A DNA stretch of 64,000 nt from positions 2,542,001 to 2,606,000 of the forward strand of contig NZ_CP047898.1 of NCBI RefSeq assembly GCF_009911795.1, written 5' to 3'. Numbering within the stretch: the stretch's first letter is position 1; every line of letters begins with the position of its first letter. Below, in pieces: positions 51,631 to 60,353 of this stretch. The notes under the pieces are model-generated. The model saw only the letters and a list, made by a program, of their open reading frames with translations, was not told where the DNA came from and made no database searches. This DNA comes from Pseudarthrobacter psychrotolerans. GTDB taxonomy: Bacteria; Actinomycetota; Actinomycetes; Actinomycetales; Micrococcaceae. A program made the translations under genes and the position numbers.

Positions 51631-52326
51631 ATGGCATTTCTTGGGAGAAAGTCCGTTGCGCGCCGATCCCTGCCGCGGGAAGGGTCCGTGCGGACGGGCT
51701 CCGGGCGGACGGGTTCCGGGCACGGCGTGGCGGCGGCCGCCTGCATGCTGGTGGCAGCTTGCGGGCTGAGTGCGTGCGAGTACGCGGATGCCGAACCCCT
51801 GCCGGGCGCGAGCACCGCGGCGCTGCAATCGGTTCCTGGCGATGGACCAGCCGGCCCCAGCGCGCAGGAGCAGGCCCGCCAGCTTGAGCTGATCGCCGAG
51901 GTGGAGGCGCAGCTGGGACCGGAATCGGACCGCCGGGTGGCGTCGATGCTGGGCGGCATCGGAATCTCCGGCGCGAGCCTGATGGGTCAAGTGCCGGACC
52001 ACGGCTCCTATCTCATCCGGGCAGCCTGCAGCCCCGGACGCGGACCCGGACCCGGACCCGGACCCGCGGCGATACTCACCGTTTCGCAGGGCAGCGGCCA
52101 GCTCCTTGACCTTGAGGTTCCCTGCGGCGATCCCTTCGAATCCACCCTGCAGCTGGGTGCCGGACGGGTGACGGTTACGTTGTCGCCCACCAGCCGCGGA
52201 GAATCCTCGGTGGCCGCCCTTCGCATCGAGACGGTTCCTGCCGAAGTGCGGCCGGTCCAACCCCCGCTGCCCCAAGCAGCAGCCCCTAACGCCCTCCCCC
52301 TGACCGGCCTTCCCTCACTTACTTGA
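51631..52326 (+). CDS. Lipoprotein, second of three tandem related genes
   Basis: A 231-residue lipoprotein. The signal segment AAAACMLVAACGLSACEYAD ends in the lipobox LSAC followed by EYA, a start shared with the third gene (AGCEYAY). The mature region has a YLIRAAC strand matching the YTLTLVC strand of its neighbours and contains a Gly-Pro run (GRGPGPGPGPA) encoded by four tandem GGACCC units near 52042. The C-terminus is Pro-rich. It starts 31 bp after the first gene, so cotranscription is likely. Function unknown. Confidence 0.65.
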   Translation: MAFLGRKSVARRSLPREGSVRTGSGRTGSGHGVAAAACMLVAACGLSACEYADAEPLPGASTAALQSVPGDGPAGPSAQEQARQLELIAEVEAQLGPESDRRVASMLGGIGISGASLMGQVPDHGSYLIRAACSPGRGPGPGPGPAAILTVSQGSGQLLDLEVPCGDPFESTLQLGAGRVTVTLSPTSRGESSVAALRIETVPAEVRPVQPPLPQAAAPNALPLTGLPSLT

Positions 52327-52366
52327 GGCTCTGGCTTGGGGTCCGTGCCGGGCATAGAGTCGGAGT

Positions 52367-52963
52367 ATGCCCGCAACGCAGGGGGCGCCCCCGCCCCGCA
52401 GGGCGGTACTTCGTCCGGGCGCTTGCCCTCCCCGGTCAGATTCCGTGCGCACCCGGGTGCGGGCCGCCGTCGTACTCTGGACGGCGGGCGCCCTGGTGGC
52501 CGGATCTGCGCTCGCCGGATGTGAATACGCGTACGACGAAGGGTGGCGGCCAGCCGAGAACGCCCCGGCCGCGCCGGCAGTGACCGAGGCGGGGCCGCGC
52601 GCTGAACTGTGGCAGAAGGATCCCGTCAGCGAGGCCGAAATGGAGGCCTGGCTGACGGAGTCCCAAGTGGGGCCGGGGCTGCAGGTGGCGCACAGGACCT
52701 TCGGTCTGTTGCGCGCGGAGGAAATCCGCACGGAAGCCACGGCGCCCCTCCCGGCCGGAACCTACGTTCTGGCGCTGGTGTGCCGGAGTCAACGGCGCGT
52801 CGACTTCAAAGTCCGCAATGACGAATTCACCATGGTGGACCTCAGCCTGCGCTGCGGATCCCGGCGCGAAAGCGTGATCTATCTGTCCAAGGAAACGGTG
52901 ATGTATTTCCAGGTTGCAGCGCAGTCCCCCGCCAATTTCGCTTACCGGCTGTCACGGCTCTGA
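52367..52963 (+). CDS. Lipoprotein, third of three tandem related genes
   Basis: A 198-residue lipoprotein with an unusually long basic N-terminus before the signal core (VLWTAGALVAGSALAGCEYA, lipobox LAGC). The mature protein ends in the beta-domain shared with the first gene: LPAGTYVLALVCRSQRRVDF ... LSLRCGSRRESVIYLSKETV. An ATG at 52367 with GGAG directly before it is used; a GTG nearer the signal core is possible. The three genes (51163-52963) look like a tandem duplication whose copies have diverged. Function unknown. Confidence 0.65.
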   Translation: MPATQGAPPPRRAVLRPGACPPRSDSVRTRVRAAVVLWTAGALVAGSALAGCEYAYDEGWRPAENAPAAPAVTEAGPRAELWQKDPVSEAEMEAWLTESQVGPGLQVAHRTFGLLRAEEIRTEATAPLPAGTYVLALVCRSQRRVDFKVRNDEFTMVDLSLRCGSRRESVIYLSKETVMYFQVAAQSPANFAYRLSRL

Positions 52964-53033
52964 ACTTTTGTGCCTGCCGGCCCTGAACCGGCCGTACACT
53001 TCAGGCCACGTTCTATTCAGGCCGCGTACGATT

Positions 53034-53927
53034 TCAGGCCGCGCAGCCTTCGGGGCACCGCAGCGTCTCCGGGCTGGCGGCACACTCCGCGCAGTACAGC
53101 GTCAGCGTGCGGCAGCTCGGGTTGGAGCAGTTCTCGAACTTACTCGTGGGCGAGGCACAGCGGACACACGCACCGATCGTCTTGGCGTCCTCGCTGAATT
53201 CCAGGTGCATACGCTTGTCAAACACGTAGAGCGAGCCTTCCCAGAGGCCCTGGTCCTTGAATGTTTCGCCGTAGCGGACAATGCCGCCGTCGAGCTGGTA
53301 CACCTGCTTGAAACCGCGGTTCACCATCAGGCTGGAGAGCACCTCGCAGCGGATGCCGCCGGTACAGTATGTGACCACGGGTTTGTCCTTGAGGGCGTCG
53401 TATTTGCCGGAGTCGAGCTCCTTGATGAAATCGTGGGTGGTGGCCACGTCGGGGACGATCGCGTCCTTGAACTTGCCGATCTGGGCTTCGAAGGCGTTGC
53501 GGCCGTCGAAGAACACCACGTCCTCGCCTGCCTGTTTTGTGGTCTCCACCAGTTCGTGCAGCTCTTCGGGCTTGAGGTGCGTGCCGCCGCCCACCACGCC
53601 GTGCTCATCCACTTTGAGTTCGCCGGGCGCGCCGAAGGAAACGATCTCGTCGCGGACCTTAACGCTCAGCCGCGGGAAGTCCTCCGCGCCTCCGTCGGAC
53701 CATTTCACGTCGATGCCGTGGAAGCCCTTGTATTCGCGCGTGGTCTTGACGTATTGCTTGACCGCGCCGATCTCGCCGCCCACCGTGGCGTTGATGCCGT
53801 CCTTGGAAAGGAGGATGCGCCCGGTCAGCCCGAGTTTTTCGCACAGGGCACGCTGCCAGAGCCGCACCGCGTCGGGATCAGGGATGGGGGTAAAGCCGTA
53901 AAAGAGCACAATTCGGTTCAAAGCCAC
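53034..53927 (-). CDS. trhO: tRNA uridine(34) hydroxylase, rhodanese-like (TrhO)
   Basis: A 297-residue protein of the YceA/TrhO family, which hydroxylates U34 of certain tRNAs without added cofactors. An N-terminal ferredoxin-like domain ([20 protein letters not shown]) is followed by a rhodanese domain with the active-site loop [18 protein letters not shown]. The C-terminal Cys-rich tail ([20 protein letters not shown]) probably binds zinc. The start is the GTG at 53927. Monocistronic; the upstream 347 bp contain only a doubtful small ORF. Confidence 0.93.
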   Translation of the reverse strand: MALNRIVLFYGFTPIPDPDAVRLWQRALCEKLGLTGRILLSKDGINATVGGEIGAVKQYVKTTREYKGFHGIDVKWSDGGAEDFPRLSVKVRDEIVSFGAPGELKVDEHGVVGGGTHLKPEELHELVETTKQAGEDVVFFDGRNAFEAQIGKFKDAIVPDVATTHDFIKELDSGKYDALKDKPVVTYCTGGIRCEVLSSLMVNRGFKQVYQLDGGIVRYGETFKDQGLWEGSLYVFDKRMHLEFSEDAKTIGACVRCASPTSKFENCSNPSCRTLTLYCAECAASPETLRCPEGCAA

Positions 53928-54274
53928 GTATTTAAGGGTACTGGGTTGCCGGGGATCGGGCCCGCCGGTTGGCCGGGGCTAAGGGTTGCCCGCTGCGCTG
54001 GCGGCGTCGAGCCTGTTCAGTGCGGTTTCAGCCGCCCGGTACAAGCCAGGCCCAATAGCCCAGTCCGGTGGCTGCCTCCCAGTGCCTTGTACCGCCCACC
54101 ACAGCGACCGTAGCGGCGGCGCAGACCAGCAAGGACAAAGGAAAAGAGTACGGAGCGGGTCCTTCTGTGGCGGCGGCCATTCGGTCAGTCTTGTCCGGTC
54201 ACGATTGCATAAGCAAGTCACATGGGGGCACCCTACCCCTGTTGCTTGTGTCGGGGCTGGAATACTCTCATGAC
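53928..54274. other. Divergent intergenic region with a doubtful small ORF
   Basis: It separates trhO (minus) and the GNAT gene (plus). Apart from the small minus-strand frame at 54028-54180 there is no recognisable gene or element. GC content drops around 54190-54240, which may mark the promoters. Confidence 0.4.
54028..54180 (-). CDS. Possible small membrane protein, perhaps frameshifted
   Basis: A 50-codon frame from the ATG at 54180 gives a soluble start followed by a hydrophobic segment (FPLSLLVCAAATVAVVGG) and an aromatic stretch (GLGYWAWLVP). Just before its stop the next frame continues with protein-like sequence to a TAG at 53979-53981 (LYRAAETALNRLDAASAAGN). Removing one T near 54040 would join them into a 65- to 70-residue single-pass membrane protein. 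There is no ribosome binding site, so this may also be chance. Confidence 0.3.
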   Translation of the reverse strand: MAAATEGPAPYSFPLSLLVCAAATVAVVGGTRHWEAATGLGYWAWLVPGG

Positions 54275-54967
54275 ATGAGTCCGGACGCCTTGGTTGAAGA
54301 CATCACACGCCTTCTTGAAGTCTGGGTAGCTGGCTGGGCCGGCTGCCGCGGTTACGACACATCAGTCGAGGGCCGCTTCCCCGCTGCGCTGCGGGCCGAC
54401 ACCACCGGGGAGTGGGAATACTTCGCCCATGACCCCTCCGATGACGAGTTCGCTGCCCTGGCTGCGAAGACTGCCGAGGCTTCGGCCCGGGTCCTGACCA
54501 TCCTCACCAATGACGTTGCCCGCTTTACGGCGCTGGCCCAAAAACACGGACTGAACGTCACCTCTGCATCGCAGGCCATGATGATTGTGGACATGGCCAC
54601 CCAGGATACGGAAGATCCGTGGCTCTCCGACGACGACCTGAACCTGGTTACCTCCGAACTCGACCGCGTCCACCACGCGGTGGTCCGCTCGGGTGACACA
54701 GTGGCGGCGAGCGGCAGGGTTTTTGTGGTGGGCGAGACAGCAGTGTTCGACAAGATTGTCGTCCAACCGACGTTCCAGCGCCGCGGCCTGGGCAGTTTCA
54801 TCATGAAGGCCCTGGCCGCGCAGGCTATCGGACCGGATGTGGAGAACGGCCTGCTGCTGGCCTCTCTCGACGGTCAGAAGCTGTACTCCCACCTGGGCTG
54901 GTCCGTTGTTTGCCGCGTGCTGATGCTGTCCACGTCCGACGAAGGTGCAGACCTTTCCGTGGGGTGA
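54275..54967 (+). CDS. GNAT family N-acetyltransferase
   Basis: A 230-residue protein with an N-terminal helical region (LVEDITRLLEVWVAGWAGCR) and a C-terminal GNAT domain: GRVFVVGETAVFDKIVVQPT followed by FQRRGLGSFIMKALAAQA, the acetyl-CoA binding loop (R-R-G-L-G), and SLDGQKLYSHLGW. The ATG at 54275 is used, since the frame upstream is not protein-like. It would acetylate a small molecule or protein amine; the substrate is unknown. The helicase gene begins 27 bp downstream. Confidence 0.85.
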   Translation: MSPDALVEDITRLLEVWVAGWAGCRGYDTSVEGRFPAALRADTTGEWEYFAHDPSDDEFAALAAKTAEASARVLTILTNDVARFTALAQKHGLNVTSASQAMMIVDMATQDTEDPWLSDDDLNLVTSELDRVHHAVVRSGDTVAASGRVFVVGETAVFDKIVVQPTFQRRGLGSFIMKALAAQAIGPDVENGLLLASLDGQKLYSHLGWSVVCRVLMLSTSDEGADLSVG

Positions 54968-54994
54968 TTTTTCCCCGGGTGAAAGAATGTTGGG

Positions 54995-57424
54995 GTGAAC
55001 CCCCATGACTCCCTGATTCCATTGCTGGGCCGAGGCCCGGACCCGGAGCAGCTGCGTCATGTCCGCACCATCCCTGCCCGCCAGGCCGTCCACGAGCCGT
55101 GGCCGGCGTGGGCGCACCCGGATCTTGTGGCCGCTTATGGCTCCCTGGGCATCCACGAGCCCTACCGGCACCAGATCCAGGCCGCCAACCTGGCCCACGG
55201 CGGCGAGCATGTGGTCATCGCCACCGGCACCGCCTCCGGAAAGTCCCTGGCCTACCAACTGCCGGCGCTTGACGCCATCCACCGCTCCGAACTGCGCGTC
55301 CTCTCGGAACCGGGAAAGATCCACGACGACGGCGCCGTGACCCTGTATCTTTCCCCCACGAAGGCGCTCGCCGCTGACCAGCTGGCAGCCATCCGTGCGC
55401 TGAAACTGCCCACCGTGCGGGCCGAGACATACGACGGCGATACCGACCCCGCATCCCGCCGGTGGATCCGGGACCACGCCAATTTCATCCTCGCGAATCC
55501 GGACATGCTCCACTTCGGCATCCTTCCCAATCACGCCTGGTGGGCCAGCTTCTTCCGGCGGCTGCGGTACGTGATTGTGGACGAGGCCCACAGCTACCGC
55601 GGGGTGTTCGGCTCGCACGTGGCCAACCTGATGCGCCGGCTGCGCCGCATCTGCGCGTACTACGGTGCCGGGACTTCCCATCCCGGTCCGGTGTTCATCG
55701 CCGCCTCTGCCACGGCATCGGAGCCGGGCACATCGTTCGGACGCCTGATCGGGGCGCCGGTCCGGGCCGTTGCCGAGGACTGCTCGCCGCACGGCTCCAC
55801 CACCGTCGCATTCTGGGAACCCGCGTTGACCGAGCTCAAGGGCGAGAACGGCGCCAAGGAACGCCGCACCGCCGTTGCTGAAACGGCTGATCTGCTGGCG
55901 AACCTGGTTTCGTCCCGGGTCCGGACCATTGCTTTCATTAAGTCCCGCCGCGGTGCGGAGACGATCGCTTCGATCACCAAGCGCCTTCTGGACGAAGTGG
56001 ATCCCAGCCTGCCGCAACGCGTGGCCGCCTACCGTTCCGGGTACCTTCCGGAAGAACGCCGGGCCTTGGAAAAGGCCCTCCGCTCCGGTGAACTGCTGGG
56101 TGTCTCCAGTACGTCCGCCCTTGAGTTGGGGATCGACATTTCCGGGCTGGACGCCGTCCTGGTGGCGGGCTGGCCAGGCACCAGGGCGTCGCTGTTCCAG
56201 CAGATCGGCCGCGCAGGGCGCGCGGGCCAGGATGCCATCGCCGCGTTTGTGGCCAGCGATGATCCGCTCGACACCTACCTGGTGAACCATCCGGAGGCGA
56301 TTTTCGACGTGTCGGTGGAGGCCACGGTCTTTGATCCGTCCAATCCGTACGTGCTGGGGCCCCACCTCTGCGCCGCCGCCGCCGAGCTTCCGCTGGGCGT
56401 GGCAGAACTGGGCCTTTTCGGCGCCACAGCAGAGAAGCTGCTGGGGCAGCTCGTGACGCAGGGCTACCTGCGCCGCCGGCCGGCGGGCTGGTTCTGGACC
56501 CACTCCCAGAGCGCTGCGGCCATGGTGAACCTTCGCGCCGACGGAGGCGGACCGGTGAGCATCGTCGACGCCGACACCGGTTCCCTGCTCGGGACCATGG
56601 ACTCGCCCCAGACGCACTACCAGGCGCATACAGGGGCCATCTACGTACACCAGGGCGACAGCTACGTGGTGGAGGAGCTGAACGAAGACGACCACTGTGT
56701 GGTGGTCCGGCGCGCCAACCCTGACTACTACACAACGGCCCGGGACGTGACCCAGATCGAAGTGCTCGAAACTCTCCGGACGGAGCACTGGGGCGATGTT
56801 GCCGTGCACTTCGGCGATGTGAAAGTGACAACGCAGGTGGTTTCCTTTCAGCGCAAGGCCTTGATCTCGAATGAAATCCTGGGTGAGGAGCCGCTGGAGC
56901 TGGGCGCCCGGGACCTGTTCACGAAGGCCGTGTGGTTCGGGGTGGAGAACCGTTCGCTGACGGGTGCCGGGCTCATCGAGGCGCAGTTCCCGGGCGCCCT
57001 GCACGCGGCCGAGCACGCAGCGATCGGCCTCCTGCCGCTGGTGGCCTCCAGCGACCGCTGGGACATCGGCGGAGTGTCCACCGCCATCCACGCCGACACC
57101 GGCGTGCCCACCATCTTTGTGTATGACGGGCACCCAGGCGGTGCGGGCTTTGCCGAACGTGGTTTCGACAAGGCAAAGGTGTGGCTCTCGGCGACGCGGG
57201 ACGCCATCAAGGCGTGTGAGTGCGAGTCGGGCTGCCCGTCCTGCGTCCAGTCCCCTAAATGCGGGAACAAGAACAATCCGCTGGACAAGGCTGCCGCCGT
57301 CACGCTCATCGACGTCCTCCTCAAAGACGCCCGTGAAATGCCTCCCCTCGGTGCGGAATTCCTGGCCAGCACGGAGCCGTTCAGCACCACAGCCGCTCAG
57401 GGCGGCGGCCCGGCCCGCGCCTGA
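54995..57424 (+). CDS. DEAD/DEAH-box helicase of the MrfA / helicase-secretion-neighbourhood type
   Basis: An 809-residue superfamily 2 helicase. Motifs in order are VVIATGTASGKSLAYQLPAL (Walker A), LYLSPTKALAADQ, IVDEAHSYRGVFG (DEAH), FIAASATASEPGTSFGRLIG (SAT), and LFQQIGRAGRAGQD (motif VI). The C-terminal DUF1998-like domain ends in the Cys cluster CECESGCPSCVQSPKCGNKN, the zinc site of MrfA-type DNA-repair helicases. The start is the GTG at 54995. It converges with and overlaps by 28 bases the tad-type operon, the known actinobacterial helicase/secretion neighbourhood. Confidence 0.93.
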   Translation: MNPHDSLIPLLGRGPDPEQLRHVRTIPARQAVHEPWPAWAHPDLVAAYGSLGIHEPYRHQIQAANLAHGGEHVVIATGTASGKSLAYQLPALDAIHRSELRVLSEPGKIHDDGAVTLYLSPTKALAADQLAAIRALKLPTVRAETYDGDTDPASRRWIRDHANFILANPDMLHFGILPNHAWWASFFRRLRYVIVDEAHSYRGVFGSHVANLMRRLRRICAYYGAGTSHPGPVFIAASATASEPGTSFGRLIGAPVRAVAEDCSPHGSTTVAFWEPALTELKGENGAKERRTAVAETADLLANLVSSRVRTIAFIKSRRGAETIASITKRLLDEVDPSLPQRVAAYRSGYLPEERRALEKALRSGELLGVSSTSALELGIDISGLDAVLVAGWPGTRASLFQQIGRAGRAGQDAIAAFVASDDPLDTYLVNHPEAIFDVSVEATVFDPSNPYVLGPHLCAAAAELPLGVAELGLFGATAEKLLGQLVTQGYLRRRPAGWFWTHSQSAAAMVNLRADGGGPVSIVDADTGSLLGTMDSPQTHYQAHTGAIYVHQGDSYVVEELNEDDHCVVVRRANPDYYTTARDVTQIEVLETLRTEHWGDVAVHFGDVKVTTQVVSFQRKALISNEILGEEPLELGARDLFTKAVWFGVENRSLTGAGLIEAQFPGALHAAEHAAIGLLPLVASSDRWDIGGVSTAIHADTGVPTIFVYDGHPGGAGFAERGFDKAKVWLSATRDAIKACECESGCPSCVQSPKCGNKNNPLDKAAAVTLIDVLLKDAREMPPLGAEFLASTEPFSTTAAQGGGPARA

Positions 57425-57756
57425 CCGGTGGCGGCGCCAACCAGTGTGCGTGCATTCAGCTCCGTTCGGACCATGACGGTCTGGCCGGCCTCTTCCGTGC
57501 AGCTGACGAGTGCTGCGGCATGGCGGGCCGCTACCTCGGCGGCCACCGTGCAGGGGTCTCCGGACGTGATCCCGCGCAGGGCATCGGCCGCGGCCAGGGC
57601 GGCGAGGTCCGCCGCTGCCGCAGCCCTGGTGGCCATCACCGCGGACTGCGCGAACAACAGCATCAGGGCCATCGCCATGATGACCACCAATGCCAGTCCC
57701 GCGGCCAGAACTGTTCCCGAACCGCGCTCCGGGTTGTCCCGGAATTCCCTGTTCAC
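57397..57756 (-). CDS. Rv3654c-type TadE-like secretion/pilus protein
   Basis: A 119-residue protein with an N-terminal membrane helix (GSGTVLAAGLALVVIMAMAL followed by MLLF) preceded by a charged ERGSGT segment like a pilin processing site. A helical, Ala-rich mature part follows (AAAAADLAALAAADALRG) and one disulfide-capable pair. It is the last gene of the tad-like operon. The GTG at 57756 overlaps the TadE stop (GTGA), showing coupling. Its 3' end overlaps the convergent helicase gene. Members are thought to be pseudopilin-like parts of the Tad apparatus. Confidence 0.88.
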   Translation of the reverse strand: MNREFRDNPERGSGTVLAAGLALVVIMAMALMLLFAQSAVMATRAAAAADLAALAAADALRGITSGDPCTVAAEVAARHAAALVSCTEEAGQTVMVRTELNARTLVGAATGQARAGPPP

Positions 57757-58265
57757 GCCGCTGCCTCCGGGACCCGGACGTGTTCCGCCCGTTCATCCGC
57801 AGAATGTGCCGGCCTGAAAGAGTACCCGTGCATCGTGGCTGACATTGGCGGTACCTCTGGCAGTGGATCGCCAATGGCAGCTGGCGTTTCGCTCCGCGTC
57901 GTGGCCTTGGCTGTGAGCATCCAGGGCACTGTTGCCCCCAGCGGCCCGCCCACACCGTCGGCCACCGTAACGCTGAGCCACTCGCCGTCAGCCCCAACGG
58001 ACGCCGTTGCCGACGTCCCCGCCAAGGTCCTGACGATCCCCTGCACTGCCGCCGGATCCTCGCCGCGGGCCAGCGCCCTGGCGCCGGCCCGCGCCGCCTC
58101 CTCAAGCCTGAGCTGGGTGACGCCCGCGGAGGCTCCGGCCAAAAGCAGTGCGAGGAGCAACAGTACCGCCGGCAGCGCCACCGCGAACTCCGCCGTCACG
58201 GCGCCTTGGGCATTCCCCGGCCCACGGCGCCGGCGACGATACGAGGCCGCCGGCCCAAGCAACAT
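57753..58265 (-). CDS. TadE family pilus assembly protein
   Basis: A 170-residue protein with the TadE signature: a short basic N-terminus, then GAVTAEFAVALPAVLLLLAL as processing and membrane segment with the conserved Glu, then an extracytoplasmic domain starting LRLEEAARAGARALARGE. It would act as a minor pseudopilin. The ATG at 58265 is chosen; the frame is open far upstream without protein-like sequence. It is followed directly by the Rv3654c-like gene. Confidence 0.85.
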   Translation of the reverse strand: MLLGPAASYRRRRRGPGNAQGAVTAEFAVALPAVLLLLALLLAGASAGVTQLRLEEAARAGARALARGEDPAAVQGIVRTLAGTSATASVGADGEWLSVTVADGVGGPLGATVPWMLTAKATTRSETPAAIGDPLPEVPPMSATMHGYSFRPAHSADERAEHVRVPEAAA

Positions 58266-58348
58266 GCGGGTGTCCTTGCCCTGGCCCCGGCAGTGGCCCC
58301 TGCCGTTGCTGTGGTCATTGGCCCGCCGCAGCGCTGCCGGCGCCAGGA

Positions 58349-58711
58349 TCATGGCAAAGCCAGCGCCGTGCGGATGAGGTTCAACAGGAATCCGCGTACT
58401 TCGTCGCTGCGGAGAATGAAGACCAGAAGTCCGGCGAAGCCCACGGCGGCGAGGGTGGCGATGGCGTATTCTGCCGTTGCCATTCCGGCCTCGGAACCTG
58501 GGAGCCGGCGGCGGCGCTCCTTCCGCTCGCTGGCACCGGGGTATAGCTCCACAACGTTGCCAGCGAGCTCGGGGGACTCCTGTCGTTGGCAGGTACACGC
58601 GCCCAATCCTGCCTCGGAGCGTGTTCCCGAGTCCCGTGGTGCGGCGCCCGTTGCTCCGGTACTGAACTCCGGTGCGGGCGCGGCGGAAAGGCTGTTTTGG
58701 ATGATGGTCAT
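58349..58711 (-). CDS. DUF4244 family Flp-type pilin
   Basis: A 120-residue protein. The last 45 residues are the pilin-like part: GSEAGMATAEYAIATLAAVG followed by FAGLLVFIL, in which EAGM-ATAEYA resembles a Flp prepilin cleavage site and the helix forms the fibre core. The long polar N-terminal region (residues 1-70, Ser/Pro/Glu-rich) is unusual for Flp pilins; an internal start nearer to GSEAGM would give a more typical length. It lies between tadC and tadE in the operon. Confidence 0.85.
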   Translation of the reverse strand: MTIIQNSLSAAPAPEFSTGATGAAPRDSGTRSEAGLGACTCQRQESPELAGNVVELYPGASERKERRRRLPGSEAGMATAEYAIATLAAVGFAGLLVFILRSDEVRGFLLNLIRTALALP

Positions 58712-58866
58712 GTGACGTTTCCCTTCTGTGCTCCGGCCGAGTTGCCGGCTGATTCGACTCTTCCCGGCTCAGCAGGTCTCGGTAAGGGCCAACATCCTGT
58801 AAGTGGATAAGCGCTGCTTTGAGCGGATTGTGGAGGACGGGACGGGTGTGGAGGAATGGACGGGAG

Positions 58867-59475
58867 TCAGGACCCGGACGGCACCAGTGCCAGCAGGACC
58901 GGGACAACGCCCAGACATATGAAGGCCGGGAGCGAGCACAGACCCAGTGGGATGACCAGCTTCACGCCGAGGGAAGCGGCCCGTTTCTCGGCAGCGCGGA
59001 ATCTTTCCCGGCGCAGCCTGGCGGCCTGCGCATAGAGGATGGCCGACGACGGCGCTCCAGTCAGGGCAGCAAATCCCAGTGCGTCACGCAATTCCAGGAT
59101 TTCAGGAAGCCGGACTTCGGAATTGCGCCAGGCTGTCTCCCAGTCAGCGCCGATGGCGAGCGCAGACACCACCGGACGCAGCGCTTTGCCGTAGTCCGTG
59201 GAGGCCGATGCCGCGACGAGTTCCAGGGACCGGCCAATGCCTGACCCTGCGTCCAGCATCGCGGCCACGAGCTCAAGCATCATGGCGGTGTCCCGCAATC
59301 CGTGCAGGCGGCCGACTTGAGTGAGTGCTTCCTGAAGCCCGCGCGATCCGGCGCCCCCTTCCCGTTGCAGTCTGAGGAGTCGGTTTCGGACCCGGCTTGG
59401 CTGCGAAAGGGCAAGGCAGGCGGCAGCAGCCAGCACAACTGCCAGGGCAAGGCCCGGCACAAGGATGTCCGTCAT
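58867..59475 (-). CDS. tadC: Type II secretion system F family protein, TadC-like
   Basis: A 202-residue inner-membrane platform protein. It opens with a membrane helix (LALAVVLAAAACLALSQPSR), has the GspF-type cytoplasmic domain (ALTQVGRLHGLRDTAMMLEL, SGIGRSLELVAASASTDYGK) and ends in two hydrophobic segments (KLVIPLGLCSLPAFICLGV). The ATG at 59475 overlaps the TadB stop by ATGA. With TadB it forms the membrane base on which the TadA ATPase acts. Confidence 0.88.
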   Translation of the reverse strand: MTDILVPGLALAVVLAAAACLALSQPSRVRNRLLRLQREGGAGSRGLQEALTQVGRLHGLRDTAMMLELVAAMLDAGSGIGRSLELVAASASTDYGKALRPVVSALAIGADWETAWRNSEVRLPEILELRDALGFAALTGAPSSAILYAQAARLRRERFRAAEKRAASLGVKLVIPLGLCSLPAFICLGVVPVLLALVPSGS

Positions 59476-60353
59476 GGCACACCGGCCCCCGCAGCAGCTC
59501 GAACCAGACGGGCGGACCAGATTCTCCCGACGATGGTGAGGCCCACGCCCGCGGCGAGCGCTGCCATTCCCAGCGGGGTCCCGATCAGGATTGCCAGGGG
59601 ATCCACGCCCAGGGCTATTCCCAGGCCCAGTCCCATGAGCGGGAGCCACGTCAGGAGACTGACCGTCGCTTTTGGTCCGGCGAGGGCGGTCTGCCGTGCG
59701 GCCTCGGCGTCGTCTTCCACCTCGAGCTGCGCCGCAAACCGTGCCAGGACATCGGCCAGCGGACAGCCGCTGGCTTCGGCAATGTCAAAGCAGGCGGCCA
59801 GCTCAGACCAGATCCGTAGCTCCCGGCTGTCGGCGCGCGAAAACTCCGCTTGTGCGGCCTTCCTGATCGCCTCAGACACAGGTGCGCCCCGCAACGCTGC
59901 TGCCCGGACGGCGCCAAGCATCACCAGGGAGCCTGCGCTCAGGCTCGGACCGCTACGCCCGGCCGCTGATCCACGGGATGGTTCCGCTCTTCCTGCGTGG
60001 TCCTGCGACGCGCCTGAGCCTGCGTCCGTTGTTGCTGAACGTGACTCCGCACGGCCGCCGTGGACCAGCCACAGTTCATCCCATAGCCGTGCCGGAGTGC
60101 GGCCGCCTTTCAGCAGCGCAGCAAGCTGCTGCACCACAAGGGTCAGGGACAGGTCACCCTGTTCCCGTCCGGCACCGTGCACTTTGCGCCACGAGCGGCC
60201 TGTTCTGGTGCGACCAGACCCGGGGCGATCCCGACCGGCGAAGCCTGGGCCCGCACTCCCCACGGCGCGCCGGAGGCGGCCGGTGGCACCACCGGGCGGG
60301 CTGAAAACCAGCACGACCGCCAGCCCGAGGAGTACGGCCAGCAGAAGTGTCAT
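59472..60353 (-). CDS. tadB: Type II secretion system F family protein, TadB-like
   Basis: A 293-residue membrane protein with a helix at the start (LLLAVLLGLAVVLVFSPPGG), a cytoplasmic GspF domain (LTLVVQQLAALLKGGRTPAR, REL-IWSELAACFDIAEASG) and two C-terminal helices (VSLLTWLPLMGLGLGIALGV). A long Gly/Ser/Arg-rich linker separates the helix from the domain. The ATG at 60353 overlaps the TadA stop. The frame continues far upstream but that part only shadows tadA. Confidence 0.88.
   Translation of the reverse strand: MTLLLAVLLGLAVVLVFSPPGGATGRLRRAVGSAGPGFAGRDRPGSGRTRTGRSWRKVHGAGREQGDLSLTLVVQQLAALLKGGRTPARLWDELWLVHGGRAESRSATTDAGSGASQDHAGRAEPSRGSAAGRSGPSLSAGSLVMLGAVRAAALRGAPVSEAIRKAAQAEFSRADSRELRIWSELAACFDIAEASGCPLADVLARFAAQLEVEDDAEAARQTALAGPKATVSLLTWLPLMGLGLGIALGVDPLAILIGTPLGMAALAAGVGLTIVGRIWSARLVRAAAGAGVP

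Noticed and set aside
54362..58105. Minus-strand open frame of about 1250 codons opposite the helicase
   Set aside because: Same reason: low-complexity Arg/Gly-rich shadow of a clear helicase gene with all motifs.
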